This document shows, piece by piece, positions 25,930-34,247 of a stretch of DNA of 64,000 bases. The stretch lies in assembly GCA_002439085.1 (NCBI GenBank), contig DJSW01000007.1, forward strand, positions 62,001 through 126,000, written 5' to 3'. The notes beneath the pieces are model-generated. The model was given only the letters and a program-made list of their open reading frames with translations, ran no database searches and was not told the origin of the DNA. This DNA comes from Alphaproteobacteria bacterium UBA6324. GTDB lineage: Bacteria > Pseudomonadota > Alphaproteobacteria > CAAGCB01 > CAG-977. A program made the position numbers and the translations under genes. Within the stretch, counting starts at the first letter, position 1, and every line of letters begins with the position of its first letter.

Positions 25930-26721
25930 ATGGCTGAAAAGGAAAAGACTTCCGTTGACGAATTGCTGAACATCATGGTGCGTCTGCGCAATCCCGAAAA
26001 CGGATGCGAATGGGACAAGGTGCAGACCGCCCAAAGCATTTCCGATTACACGTTGGAGGAAGCCTACGAGGTTTACGACGCCGCGCAGAACGACGACATG
26101 GACGCTTTGCGCGAAGAGCTGGGCGATTTGCTACTGCACATCGTTTTTTACTGCCGCATCGCGCAGGAACGCGGCGCGTTCGACTTTTCCGACGTTGTGC
26201 GCACCATTTGCGACAAAATGATCCGCCGCCACCCGCACATTTTCGGCACGGACAAAACGCCGCCCGATTGGGAGAAAATCAAAAAGGCCGAACGCGCCGA
26301 ACACCATCAGACCGGCGTCCTGTCCGGCATCGCCAAGGCTCTGCCCGCGACGACCCGCGCCTACAAGCTGCAGGCGCGCGCGGCGACCGTCGGATTCGAT
26401 TGGGACAAACCCGATCTGGTGTTGGACAAGATCGTCGAGGAAAGCGGCGAACTGCGCGCCGAAATCGCGCAAAAGGATCATGAATCGGAACGCGAAGACG
26501 AAATGGGCGATTTGCTGTTTGCCTGCGTCAATCTGGCCAGAAAATTGAAAATCGAACCGGAAAAGGCGTTAAAGCGCACCAACGCCAAATTCGAGCGCCG
26601 CTTTTCCCATATCGAGGAAACGCTGACCAAACGTCACCAGCCGTTCGATCAAACGACGCTGGAAGAAATGGAGGATTTGTGGGTCGAGGCCAAGAATATG
26701 GAACGGGGCAAGAAGGCCTAG
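25930..26721 (+). CDS. mazG: Nucleoside triphosphate pyrophosphohydrolase MazG
   Basis: This 263-residue enzyme hydrolyses NTPs to NMP and pyrophosphate, cleaning non-canonical nucleotides and modulating stress responses. Two MazG domains are present. The N-terminal one has CEWDKVQTAQSISDYTLEEA and EELGDLLLHIVFY with its metal-binding acidic residues; the C-terminal one has ESGELRAEIAQ and EDEMGDLLFACVNLARKL. Two in-frame ATGs exist. The one at 25930 is 10 bases from AGGAG, whereas the one at 25921 is only 1 base away. The stop TAG overlaps the stop of the convergent lipase-like gene in a shared CTAG. Confidence 0.94.
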   Translation: MAEKEKTSVDELLNIMVRLRNPENGCEWDKVQTAQSISDYTLEEAYEVYDAAQNDDMDALREELGDLLLHIVFYCRIAQERGAFDFSDVVRTICDKMIRRHPHIFGTDKTPPDWEKIKKAERAEHHQTGVLSGIAKALPATTRAYKLQARAATVGFDWDKPDLVLDKIVEESGELRAEIAQKDHESEREDEMGDLLFACVNLARKLKIEPEKALKRTNAKFERRFSHIEETLTKRHQPFDQTTLEEMEDLWVEAKNMERGKKA

Positions 26722-27602
26722 CTTTCCCACAAACTGGTGTAGTTCTGTTCCTTACGCACGCGCTGGCCGCGGCCGAACCGCCCCGTGTTCAAAAAGCTCA
26801 GCGTCATATTTAAAAGCTTGTCGTCCCGATGCAGGGCGAAATGCGTTTTGCCCAACGCCAGATATTCCTCTTTGGCGCCGTCCTGCTTGGCCGATTCGAC
26901 CGTCAGGATGCCGTCGTTGTCCTGCTTGAACAACGGCAGGATTCCTTTGGCGTCATCCTTGCCGCCCATAATCACGCCGAATTCACCGTGCATGGGGAAC
27001 AGCTTTTCCGCCGTCGCGGGCAGGATGTTTCCCCCCGCCTTGCCCAGCAACAGCTTGTACCACCACTTGCTTTTCCATTTTTCCGCCCAGCCGTAGCCAT
27101 GGTTCGGCACGCCCAGAAACACGCTGCGTCCGATTTTTTCCAGCCACTGCGGATTCATTTCGATCGCTTGGCGCAAAATCAGCCCGCCCATGCCGTAAAC
27201 AACGAAACAGAATTGCGTGACATCCTGTCTTTTATCCAAAAAGACGTTCAGCGCGCGCGCCGATTTCATCAAATCGAATCGCAGGGTCGGATAGCTGAAA
27301 ATCATCGGTTCATAGTTTTTCGACAGGACGCGCGCCATTTTTTCATAATTCGCGGGACGCTGGAACAAACCGTGGATAATGACGGCCGCCTTTTTGGGGA
27401 CGGGCGCAACCTCCCACGCGCGCAAATAATACTGCATCGTGTCATAGCACAGCTCAAACGAACCGGAGCCGCGCCGGATATTGAACGGATCAAGCAGGCG
27501 ACACCGTTTCGTCCACATGGATTCCTGAATCCGCCAACCGGCGTAACCGTACCGGTCAATCCAATAGAACATCCCGCCGCAAGTGAAAAAAGGAAAAGCC
27601 AT
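26718..27602 (-). CDS. Alpha/beta-hydrolase (lipase-like) with nucleophile Ser replaced by Gly
   Basis: This 294-residue protein has the alpha/beta-hydrolase fold. AAVIIHGLFQRPANYEKMA forms the oxyanion strand and loop, and the nucleophile elbow reads FVVYGMGGLILR where active lipases have GHSMGG. Residue 137 is Gly (GGC, bases 27192-27194), a single transition away from Ser AGC. A C-terminal THFALHRDD supplies the expected His. With no Ser nucleophile, hydrolase activity is doubtful, and it may be a binding or scaffold protein. The start at 27602 is weakly supported; an ATG at 27572 is an alternative. There is no confident signal peptide. The stop overlaps that of mazG. Confidence 0.75.
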   Translation of the reverse strand: MAFPFFTCGGMFYWIDRYGYAGWRIQESMWTKRCRLLDPFNIRRGSGSFELCYDTMQYYLRAWEVAPVPKKAAVIIHGLFQRPANYEKMARVLSKNYEPMIFSYPTLRFDLMKSARALNVFLDKRQDVTQFCFVVYGMGGLILRQAIEMNPQWLEKIGRSVFLGVPNHGYGWAEKWKSKWWYKLLLGKAGGNILPATAEKLFPMHGEFGVIMGGKDDAKGILPLFKQDNDGILTVESAKQDGAKEEYLALGKTHFALHRDDKLLNMTLSFLNTGRFGRGQRVRKEQNYTSLWES

Positions 27603-27726
27603 CGTCCGCCCCGTCCGTCGTTTTTTTTTGCAATCATATCAATCCCCGCCCCGAAAAATCAAGCCGATATGCGCCGCCTGTTTTATCTTCTCGACATTCG
27701 TGTTCAAACGTGCCAGATTAGCGGCC

Positions 27727-28173
27727 ATGAAACGGATTGAAATTTTTACGGACGGCGCGTGCAGCGGCAACCCCGGATTGGGCGGTTGGGCGGCCGTTTT
27801 GCGCTATAAGGATGTCGAAAAGGAAATCAACGGCGGCGAAGAGGCCACCACGAACAACCGCATGGAATTGAAAGCGGTGATCAACGCGCTGAAAATGTTG
27901 AAAACGGCGTGCGAAGCCGATATTTACACGGACAGCCAGTATGTGATGAAAGGCGCGACCGAATGGTTGCGCGGGTGGGTCGCCAACAGCTGGCGCACGG
28001 CGGATAAAAAGCCCGTAAAAAACAGCGATCTGTGGCAGGAAATCTACCATTTAAATAAACAGCACACGTTGCATTGGCATTGGGTGAAAGGCCACGCCGG
28101 CCACCCCGAAAACGAACGGTGCGACCTGTTGGCGCGCGCGGCGATCGAATCCCTGCGCGAACGGCTGAAATAG
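27727..28173 (+). CDS. rnhA: Ribonuclease HI
   Basis: This 148-residue RNase HI degrades the RNA strand of RNA-DNA hybrids. It starts IEIFTDGACSGNPGLGGW (catalytic Asp), with the conserved TTNNRMELKAVI (Glu), YTDSQYV (Asp), WVKGHAGHPENERCDLLA (His and the last Asp) in order. The ATG at 27727 matches the family N-terminus; the upstream in-frame extension overlaps the divergent gene's start region and is not supported. No strong ribosome site is seen. A terminator follows directly. Confidence 0.96.
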   Translation: MKRIEIFTDGACSGNPGLGGWAAVLRYKDVEKEINGGEEATTNNRMELKAVINALKMLKTACEADIYTDSQYVMKGATEWLRGWVANSWRTADKKPVKNSDLWQEIYHLNKQHTLHWHWVKGHAGHPENERCDLLARAAIESLRERLK

Positions 28174-28205
28174 AAAAAGGCGGAAACAGGATTCCGCCTT
28201 TTGTT
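28174..28205 (+). terminator. Intrinsic terminator after rnhA
   Basis: AAAAAGGCGGAA (28174-28185) pairs with TTCCGCCTTTT (28192-28202). It begins at the rnhA stop codon and can also end the minus-strand Cys/His-rich gene, whose stop is 20 bases away. Confidence 0.85.
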
Positions 28206-28224
28206 TCATTTGTGAAAATCCGCC

Positions 28225-28569
28225 TTAATCCGGCAGGTAATCGTGCAGAATGATCGCCAGATTCATCAGCGTCTTTTTCTTTTTTTCCGACAAATCGCCG
28301 ATCGCTTCCTGCAAAATGTCGTCCACGTCCGGATCGCGTCCGACGCCCAGCAGTTCCGCCAGATCGTCGCATTCGTTCATTTCCAGTTGCAACAGGGACA
28401 GCGCGTCTTCGGGAACGGAATCGTTCAATCCGAACATTTCCTCCACCGCCGAATAATCTTCGCGGTCATGACAGCTACATTCGCCGCCGTGATGGTCGTG
28501 ATGCCCGTGACAATGGCATTCGCGGCCGTCGTGTTCATGGTGTTCGTGACAATGGCATTCGTGTTTCAT
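28225..28569 (-). CDS. Cys/His-rich small protein, probable metal binder
   Basis: This is a 114-residue protein. Its first 34 residues contain 13 His and 6 Cys in a 13-residue repeat: ECHCHEHHEHDG (4-15), ECHCHGHHDHHG (17-28) and a third half, ECSCH. This strongly suggests binding of nickel, zinc, copper or cobalt. The remaining 80 residues are acidic and helical (LLQLEMNECDDLAELLGVGR, KKKKTLMNLAIILHDYL) and I do not recognise them. I favour the ATG at 28569, 9 bases after AGGA, over one 9 bases upstream. It begins 16 bases after rsmE and is probably co-transcribed with it. A similar His run occurs in LarC of this window. Confidence 0.75.
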   Translation of the reverse strand: MKHECHCHEHHEHDGRECHCHGHHDHHGGECSCHDREDYSAVEEMFGLNDSVPEDALSLLQLEMNECDDLAELLGVGRDPDVDDILQEAIGDLSEKKKKTLMNLAIILHDYLPD

Positions 28570-28585
28570 TTCTCTCATCCTAAAA

Positions 28586-29293
28586 TTACCGGCACATAAA
28601 CAAAGCCAAAGCGGCGATCGAAGCCGTTTCGGCGCGTAAAATCCTTTCGCCCAGATCCAACCCCGCCGTATGGGGCGTTTTGGCGATCATCGACCGTTCG
28701 GCGTCGGAAAACCCGCCTTCCGGCCCTGTCAGAAAAGCCGCGCCGTCCAATTCCGCGAACAACTCCGCGGCCTTTTTCCCCCGCCCCGTTTCGTCCAGAT
28801 GGATCAACAGAGGTTTCGTTTCGTCCTGCGCCGCCAACAGTTCCGGCAACGTCACCGGATCGCCGATTTCCGGCACGTCCAGACGGCGGCATTGTTCGCA
28901 CGCCTCCAACGCCACGGCGCGCAGACGTTCCGTATTGACGCGTTTCATCGCGGTGTATTGCGTGATGACGGGAACGATCGTCGTCGCCCCCAGCTCCGTC
29001 GCCTTTTCCACCACCAGCTCCGTGCAGTCGCGTTTCAGCGGAGAAAAATACAGCCGCACGTCGCGCCGTTCGGGTTGGCCGCGCAGTTGGCGGCAAATCT
29101 GGATTTCGGCGTCCCTTTTGCCCAAAGACGACAGCACCGCCGCGAATTCGCCGTCGCGGCCGTTGAAAACGAACAGCTCCGCCCCCGTTTGAACGCGCAG
29201 GACGTTGCGCAGGTAGTGGATCTGGTTTTCGGGCAAAGCGACCGTCCGCCCGACGTTCAAGGGCTGGTCGATAAAAAGACGGATCTGCATCAT
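28586..29293 (-). CDS. rsmE: 16S rRNA (uracil-1498-N3)-methyltransferase
   Basis: This is a 235-residue SPOUT methyltransferase that methylates U1498 of 16S rRNA. The N-terminal PUA-like domain (HYLRNVLRVQTGAELFVFNG) precedes the catalytic domain with KATELGATTIVPVIT, EACEQCRRLDVPEI, the SAM-binding knot GPEGGFSDAE and LGERILRAETA. Its first codons overlap the last 4 bases of the GAF-HD-GYP gene, so translation is coupled; GGAGG is present just upstream. Confidence 0.94.
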   Translation of the reverse strand: MMQIRLFIDQPLNVGRTVALPENQIHYLRNVLRVQTGAELFVFNGRDGEFAAVLSSLGKRDAEIQICRQLRGQPERRDVRLYFSPLKRDCTELVVEKATELGATTIVPVITQYTAMKRVNTERLRAVALEACEQCRRLDVPEIGDPVTLPELLAAQDETKPLLIHLDETGRGKKAAELFAELDGAAFLTGPEGGFSDAERSMIAKTPHTAGLDLGERILRAETASIAALALFMCR

Positions 29294-31041
29294 TCCTCCG
29301 CGGGTGTTCCGGTCGCGGCCAGATATTGTTGAATGTCAACGTCGTCGATCTGGCTTTCTTTCATGTATTGTTCCGCATATTCCCGATAAACCCCCGCCGT
29401 CAAGAACAAATTGAACAAATCGGGGTCGATGTGGCCGCCTTTGGCCATTCCCGACATGATCGCGACGATTTCGGACAGCTTTTTCGGTTTTTTGTACGGC
29501 CTGTCACTGGACGACAGAGCCTCGAACACATCGGCGACGCCCAGAATACGCGCGGGAACCGACATTTCAAACCGCGTCAGGTGATTCGGAAATCCTTTGC
29601 CGTCCATGCGTTCGTGATGCCCGCCCGCGTATTCGACGACGTTTTTGATGTGCGACGGGAACGGAATGGCTTTCAGCATTTCAATGGTTTTTTCAACGTG
29701 GCTGTTGATTTTCTTGGCCTCTTCGGGCGTCAGCGTGCCGCGCGCGATCGACAGGTTGTGGATTTCGCCGCGGTTGTACCCGCCGAAAATGTGGTCGGGG
29801 CGATCCTCCAGCAACGGTTCGGCCGGATTGGTTTTCGGCGGCATATTGTCCTTGATGCGCTCCGTTTCGTCCCACGACAGCCCCAGCGTCTTGTCAAAAT
29901 AGCGGTGGTAGGTCTGCTTGGCGATTTCGCGAACGCGGGCGACCTGTTCGTCGTTCAACGGTTCCGTCCCGACGTTCGACGCGGCCAGAAAGGCGAAGTC
30001 GTCCTCCAATTTCCGGACGCGGTCGTTAAACTGCGCCAATAATTGATCTTTCGGTTCCGTCCCCGCCAGCCTTTTTTTCAAATAGTCGATGTGCGCGTCG
30101 CGGCGCAGAATCTCAAATCGGGCGCGGATCTCGTGAATGCGGTTGTTGACGGTTTCCAGCTTTGTCGCCTTGTCCAAAACATATTCGGGGGTTGTGACCT
30201 TGCCGCAATCGTGCAGCCACGACGCCAAATGAAAGGCGTACCATTCGTCTTCGGACATTTCAAAATCTTTGAACGCGCCGTCCTGCGACATCACGGCGGC
30301 CAGCGCGATCATGCGGGCGATTACGGGGACGCGCTGGCAATGCGCGCCGGTATAGGGCGATTTGTCGTCGATCGCGTGGGCGATCACTTCCAAAAACGCC
30401 TCCAGCACGTTTTTTTGCGCCGTAACCAGCAACTGGTTGTCGATCGCGACAGCGGCGTGCGACGACAAAGCCTCGACCAGCCTTTGCATGGATTTTGAAA
30501 AACTGATTGTTTCCCCCGACGGCGCGCGGGCGTTGATCAGTTGCAACACGGCGACAACCTGCCCCGTTCTGGTTTTCAGCGGAACGGTCAGAAACGATTT
30601 CGACCGGTATCCGGATTTCTTGTCGAATTTATGCGTTCCGGAAAAATCGAATTGCGTCGAATCATAGGCGTCCGGCACGTTGACGATTTCCTCGGTCAAC
30701 GCGGCATAGGTGGAAATGTTGGAATAATTCGGTTCGTTCGTTTCTGGATCGTACAAATACAGCGGCGGAAACGGAATTTCCTTTTTTTCGGACGTTCCGC
30801 CCATTTTTGTCCCCAGCTTGTCGTTTTGCAAAATGGAAAAAACCAGCTGGTTGCGCGCCGCGTCCATCAGGTACAGCGTTCCGCCCTCGGCGTTGCAAAA
30901 TTCCTTCGCCGTCGTCAGGATGCTTTCCAGCAACACGTCCATATCCTGTTCGGCCGAAAGCGCGATGCCTATGTTGAACAGGCGATCCAACTCTTGTGCC
31001 GTCAGGGATACCGATTCGTCCGCGCCGTTATCGTTTACCAT
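29290..31041 (-). CDS. GAF and HD-GYP domain protein (cyclic-di-GMP phosphodiesterase family)
   Basis: This 583-residue cytoplasmic protein has a GAF sensor domain (about residues 15-205) and a C-terminal HD-GYP domain (about 220-560). Metal-binding motifs are HDCGK and HHERMDGKGFPNHL, so the signature GYP is GFP here. HD-GYP enzymes hydrolyse c-di-GMP; the metal ligands appear present, so activity is plausible. A region of about 100 residues between HDCGK and HHE, including a long helical segment, is longer than in minimal HD-GYP proteins. I chose ATG 31041; a TTG one codon upstream is also possible. It overlaps rsmE by 4 bases. It may link c-di-GMP to the flagellar stator genes at 47-49 kb, but that is inference. 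Confidence 0.88.
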   Translation of the reverse strand: MVNDNGADESVSLTAQELDRLFNIGIALSAEQDMDVLLESILTTAKEFCNAEGGTLYLMDAARNQLVFSILQNDKLGTKMGGTSEKKEIPFPPLYLYDPETNEPNYSNISTYAALTEEIVNVPDAYDSTQFDFSGTHKFDKKSGYRSKSFLTVPLKTRTGQVVAVLQLINARAPSGETISFSKSMQRLVEALSSHAAVAIDNQLLVTAQKNVLEAFLEVIAHAIDDKSPYTGAHCQRVPVIARMIALAAVMSQDGAFKDFEMSEDEWYAFHLASWLHDCGKVTTPEYVLDKATKLETVNNRIHEIRARFEILRRDAHIDYLKKRLAGTEPKDQLLAQFNDRVRKLEDDFAFLAASNVGTEPLNDEQVARVREIAKQTYHRYFDKTLGLSWDETERIKDNMPPKTNPAEPLLEDRPDHIFGGYNRGEIHNLSIARGTLTPEEAKKINSHVEKTIEMLKAIPFPSHIKNVVEYAGGHHERMDGKGFPNHLTRFEMSVPARILGVADVFEALSSSDRPYKKPKKLSEIVAIMSGMAKGGHIDPDLFNLFLTAGVYREYAEQYMKESQIDDVDIQQYLAATGTPAEE

Positions 31042-31213
31042 CAAACCGCCCTTTCATTGCCGCAATGATATATTATCCCATTTTCCCGCGCCAAAGTCAA
31101 AAACATAACGGCCGGCGGCGGCGTCCCGTCCGGCATCGCCTAAAAATTAACTGAAGCGAAACGGTTTCCGGTGTAAAATGGCCGAGTCGGGAAAAACAGG
31201 ACAAGGAGGGATC

Positions 31214-31960
31214 ATGGCTTTGTTTTCAGACCGGAAAACAACGGACGACCGCGCGGAACGCGCCGCGGAAAAAACACCGTTCGCCGTCGTCGCCTTTCTG
31301 GTTTTCGTTTTCGGCGTCTGTCTGGCGTGCGTTTTGTCCGTCGCTATAAAGGCCGGACGCTTTGTCGAATACAAAATCCCCCTGTTTTTGATGGAATTTC
31401 CGACGGGCGTCGCGTGCGGGATCGCCTGTGTCCTGTTTCTGGCGGTGCTGGCCGGCATGGCGTTGCAAAAAACGCTGGGCGGCGAAAATTCCGCCAAAGG
31501 CATCCTCAGCCGGTCACAAAAGATCAGCTATTTCTTTTCCCTGCTGGCGACGCTGGCGTTCACGGCGTATATTTGCGCCGTCGCGGTTCACGCGATTAAA
31601 ACGGGACGTTTTCTGACGGAATGCCTGTATATCGTTTTCCTGTACGTTTGCGTCCTGTGCGTCCATTTCAAAGCGGGAAAAAGTTCGCTGGCGCATATGT
31701 TCACGACGGCTGCGTTCATCCTGATCCTGATCGTGACGGCGTTTTACGGCGGCATCGCCACGGCGAAAACGGCCGGACAAAACGTGACGACCGTCGGCGG
31801 CGAAACGTTTGTTCTGGTTTCCGCGCGCAAAAACGATTTCGTGCTGGCCGGTTTCGACACGCGCGCCAACCGGCCGAACGGCAGGCTTTTCATCCTGCCC
31901 AAAAACGCCGAAGTGCTGGAACGCACCGTTTTTTATCCGCATATCGAACAAAAGAGATAA
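31214..31960 (+). CDS. Hypothetical integral membrane protein
   Basis: This 248-residue protein has about five membrane helices (near residues 23-45, 57-80, 103-125, 132-150 and 158-182) and a soluble C-terminal domain of about 65 residues (FVLVSARKNDFVLAGFDT, RLFILPKNAEVLER). I do not recognise a family. The start at 31214 has a near-perfect ribosome site, AAGGAGGGATC. It lies 3 bases upstream of pmbA and is surely co-transcribed with it. Confidence 0.75.
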   Translation: MALFSDRKTTDDRAERAAEKTPFAVVAFLVFVFGVCLACVLSVAIKAGRFVEYKIPLFLMEFPTGVACGIACVLFLAVLAGMALQKTLGGENSAKGILSRSQKISYFFSLLATLAFTAYICAVAVHAIKTGRFLTECLYIVFLYVCVLCVHFKAGKSSLAHMFTTAAFILILIVTAFYGGIATAKTAGQNVTTVGGETFVLVSARKNDFVLAGFDTRANRPNGRLFILPKNAEVLERTVFYPHIEQKR

Positions 31961-31963
31961 AGC

Positions 31964-33310
31964 ATGACTGAAATCCTGTCCCTGTCCGACGCCGTCGCCT
32001 TTTTGACGGAACACGCCCGCAAATCGGGCGCCGACGCCGCGGAATCTTGCGGCGTGCGCAGTTTGTCCGCTTCGGCCGAATGCCGCGCGCAAAAAACGGA
32101 AAATCTGGAATACGCGGAAACGTCCGGCGTTGACCTGCGCGTGTTTTGCGGCAAACGCCCCGCGGTCGTGTCCTCGTGCGTTTTGGATCGGGACACGCTG
32201 GCGGAATTGGCCGAACGCGCCATTCAAATGGCGAAAACCGTTCCCGAAGACCCGTATTGCGGATTAGCCGACCCAGCGGTTCAGGCCGCGAACACGCCCG
32301 ACCTCGACCTGTTCGATCCGGCCGAAAAATCGACGGCGGAACTGTTGGAACTGGCGTTGAAAACCGAAGACGCCGCCCTGTCCGTCAAAGGCGTCGCCCT
32401 GTCCGACGGCGCGTCCGCGGGATTTGAAAAATCGCACATCGTTTCCGTTTCGACGACCGGATTTTCCCGCGAATACGACCGTTCCTCCGCCTTTGTTTCC
32501 GTGTCCGTCATCGCGGCGGACGCCGACGGAAACAAGGAAACCGATTACGACTACTCCTCCGCCGTTTATTTTTCCGATCTGGAGGACGCCGCCAAAATCG
32601 GCCGCAACGCGGGGGAACGCGCGGTCAAGCGGCTGAACCCGACAAAAATTGATTCCGGCGTCATGGATGTCGTGTTTGAACCGCGTTTGGCGCGCGGGCT
32701 GGTCGGCACGTTCGCGGGCGCGGTCAACGGCACCGGCATCGCCCGCGGCACGTCGTTTTTAAAGGATGAAATGGGGCGTCAAGTGCTGCCCGAAACCTTA
32801 AGCATTTTGGAAGATCCGCTGAAAAAACGGGGGGCGGCCTCCCGTCCCTGCGACGCCGAAGGATTGCCCTGCGCCCCGTGCGCTTTGGCGGACAAGGGCG
32901 TTTTGTCCGCGTGGCTGCTGGATCTGCGATCGGCGCGAAAACTGGGGCTGGAACCGAACGGCCACGCCGCGCGCGGATTGGGCGCGAACCCGCATCCGTC
33001 GGCGTCCAACCTGTTTTTAACCGGCGGAACCTTGTCGCCCGCGGAACTGATCGGCGACATCAAACGCGGATTGTACCTGACGCAGCTGTTCGGTCAGGGC
33101 GTTGACCTGATCACCGGCGATTACAGCCGCGGCGCGTCCGGATTTTTGATCGAAAACGGGGAAATCACCATTCCCGTCAGCGAAATCACGATCGCCGGCA
33201 ACCTGAAATCCATGTTCCGGAACATGGCGGCCGCGAACGATTTGGACGGTCGGCACGCGATCAACGCGCCGACGGTCAGGCTGGCCGGATTAACCGTCGC
33301 GGGGAAATAA
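31964..33310 (+). CDS. pmbA: TldE/PmbA family metalloprotease subunit
   Basis: This 448-residue protein is the PmbA (TldE) partner of TldD. The TldD/TldE heterodimer cleaves peptides in the interior of a barrel, for example in microcin and toxin processing. Family blocks are SASAECRAQKTENLEYAETS at the N-terminus and NPHPSASNLFLTGG and DYSRGASGFLIENGEI at the C-terminus. It lacks the HExxxH zinc motif, as TldE should; that motif is in tldD at 49147-50571. It lies between a membrane protein (3 bases upstream) and a MarR-type regulator (5 bases downstream). Confidence 0.94.
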   Translation: MTEILSLSDAVAFLTEHARKSGADAAESCGVRSLSASAECRAQKTENLEYAETSGVDLRVFCGKRPAVVSSCVLDRDTLAELAERAIQMAKTVPEDPYCGLADPAVQAANTPDLDLFDPAEKSTAELLELALKTEDAALSVKGVALSDGASAGFEKSHIVSVSTTGFSREYDRSSAFVSVSVIAADADGNKETDYDYSSAVYFSDLEDAAKIGRNAGERAVKRLNPTKIDSGVMDVVFEPRLARGLVGTFAGAVNGTGIARGTSFLKDEMGRQVLPETLSILEDPLKKRGAASRPCDAEGLPCAPCALADKGVLSAWLLDLRSARKLGLEPNGHAARGLGANPHPSASNLFLTGGTLSPAELIGDIKRGLYLTQLFGQGVDLITGDYSRGASGFLIENGEITIPVSEITIAGNLKSMFRNMAAANDLDGRHAINAPTVRLAGLTVAGK

Positions 33311-33315
33311 TAGGT

Positions 33316-33693
33316 ATGAGTTTGGACAATTTCACCGGATTGGAGTTATGGCGTCAAACCCTGCACGAAATCGTGCGGCGCAATGACGCGGAAAACGACC
33401 TGACCACCCGCCAGACGGCCATTTTGCTGAACGTTTACCTGACGCCCGAACCGCATACGGTGCGCGCTTTGTCGGCGGAATTGAACATATCGAAACCGGC
33501 GGTGACGCGCGCGATCGACAAATTGAGCGTTTTGGGGCTGATCAAGCGGCAGACGGACGAATCCGACCGCCGCAGCGTCAACCTGTACCGCACGGTGGCG
33601 GGCGCGCGGTACGTCACCATGCTGGGCGACATCATCGCGCAAAAGGCGCAAACCGTGCAAAGCCCCCTGCACGGCGTTTTGTCCGCGAACTGA
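33316..33693 (+). CDS. MarR-family winged-helix regulator
   Basis: This 125-residue DNA-binding protein has the MarR winged helix: TTRQTAILLNVYL, then HTVRALSAELNISKPAVTRAIDKLSVLGLIKR (helix-turn-helix) and the wing TDESDRRSVNLYRT with its conserved Asp-x-Arg-Arg. It is slightly short for the family, lacking part of the C-terminal dimerisation helix. Its ligand and target are unknown; it may control the pmbA operon that it ends. Its stop TGA abuts the TGA of the convergent apt gene, the two forming TGATCA. Confidence 0.88.
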   Translation: MSLDNFTGLELWRQTLHEIVRRNDAENDLTTRQTAILLNVYLTPEPHTVRALSAELNISKPAVTRAIDKLSVLGLIKRQTDESDRRSVNLYRTVAGARYVTMLGDIIAQKAQTVQSPLHGVLSAN

Positions 33694-34221
33694 TCATTCG
33701 GGATAGTACAGCATCGCCGAAAACGGCGCGTCGATTTTTTCGCGCCCTTTCAAATTGCCGATTTCCAACGCCGCGACCGCGCCGACGACATTGCCGCCGA
33801 CCTGACGCAGCAAAGTGACGCCCGCGGCCAGCGTGCCGCCGGTGGCCAGCACGTCGTCCACGACGACCAAACGTTCCGCCGCATCGAAATCCGACACGCG
33901 GCATTCCATTTCATCCGTCCCGTATTCCAACGCGTAGGAATGACGCACGACCGTTCCGGGCAGCTTCGACGCTTTGCGCAGCAACGACAGCCCGATCCCC
34001 AGATTCGCGGCGACGGGCGCGGCGAAAATGAACCCTTTGGAATCAATCGCAAACAACCTGTCGGGGCGGTATTGCGCGATCAAATTCGTCATATTGCGCA
34101 CGGTCAGGGCGAAAACCTCGGCATCTCTGAACAATCCCGTGATGTCGTAAAAATTGACGCCTTTTTTCGGAAAATCGGGGAAAGTCGGCACGCGGGAATG
34201 CAAATCGTACAAATTGTTCAT
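33694..34221 (-). CDS. apt: Adenine phosphoribosyltransferase
   Basis: This 175-residue salvage enzyme converts adenine and PRPP to AMP. It starts with RVPTFPDFPKKGVNFYDIT, the type I PRTase N-terminus. AIDSKGFIFAAPVA is the hood region and LVVVDDVLATGGT the PRPP-binding motif. I chose ATG 34221, since AAAGG lies 7-8 bases upstream; an ATG at 34251 overlaps the pheA stop but has no ribosome site. It is the last gene of the operon tyrA-pheA-apt. Confidence 0.94.
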   Translation of the reverse strand: MNNLYDLHSRVPTFPDFPKKGVNFYDITGLFRDAEVFALTVRNMTNLIAQYRPDRLFAIDSKGFIFAAPVAANLGIGLSLLRKASKLPGTVVRHSYALEYGTDEMECRVSDFDAAERLVVVDDVLATGGTLAAGVTLLRQVGGNVVGAVAALEIGNLKGREKIDAPFSAMLYYPE

Positions 34222-34247
34222 CATTTTACCTTTCAAATCAAAATCAA

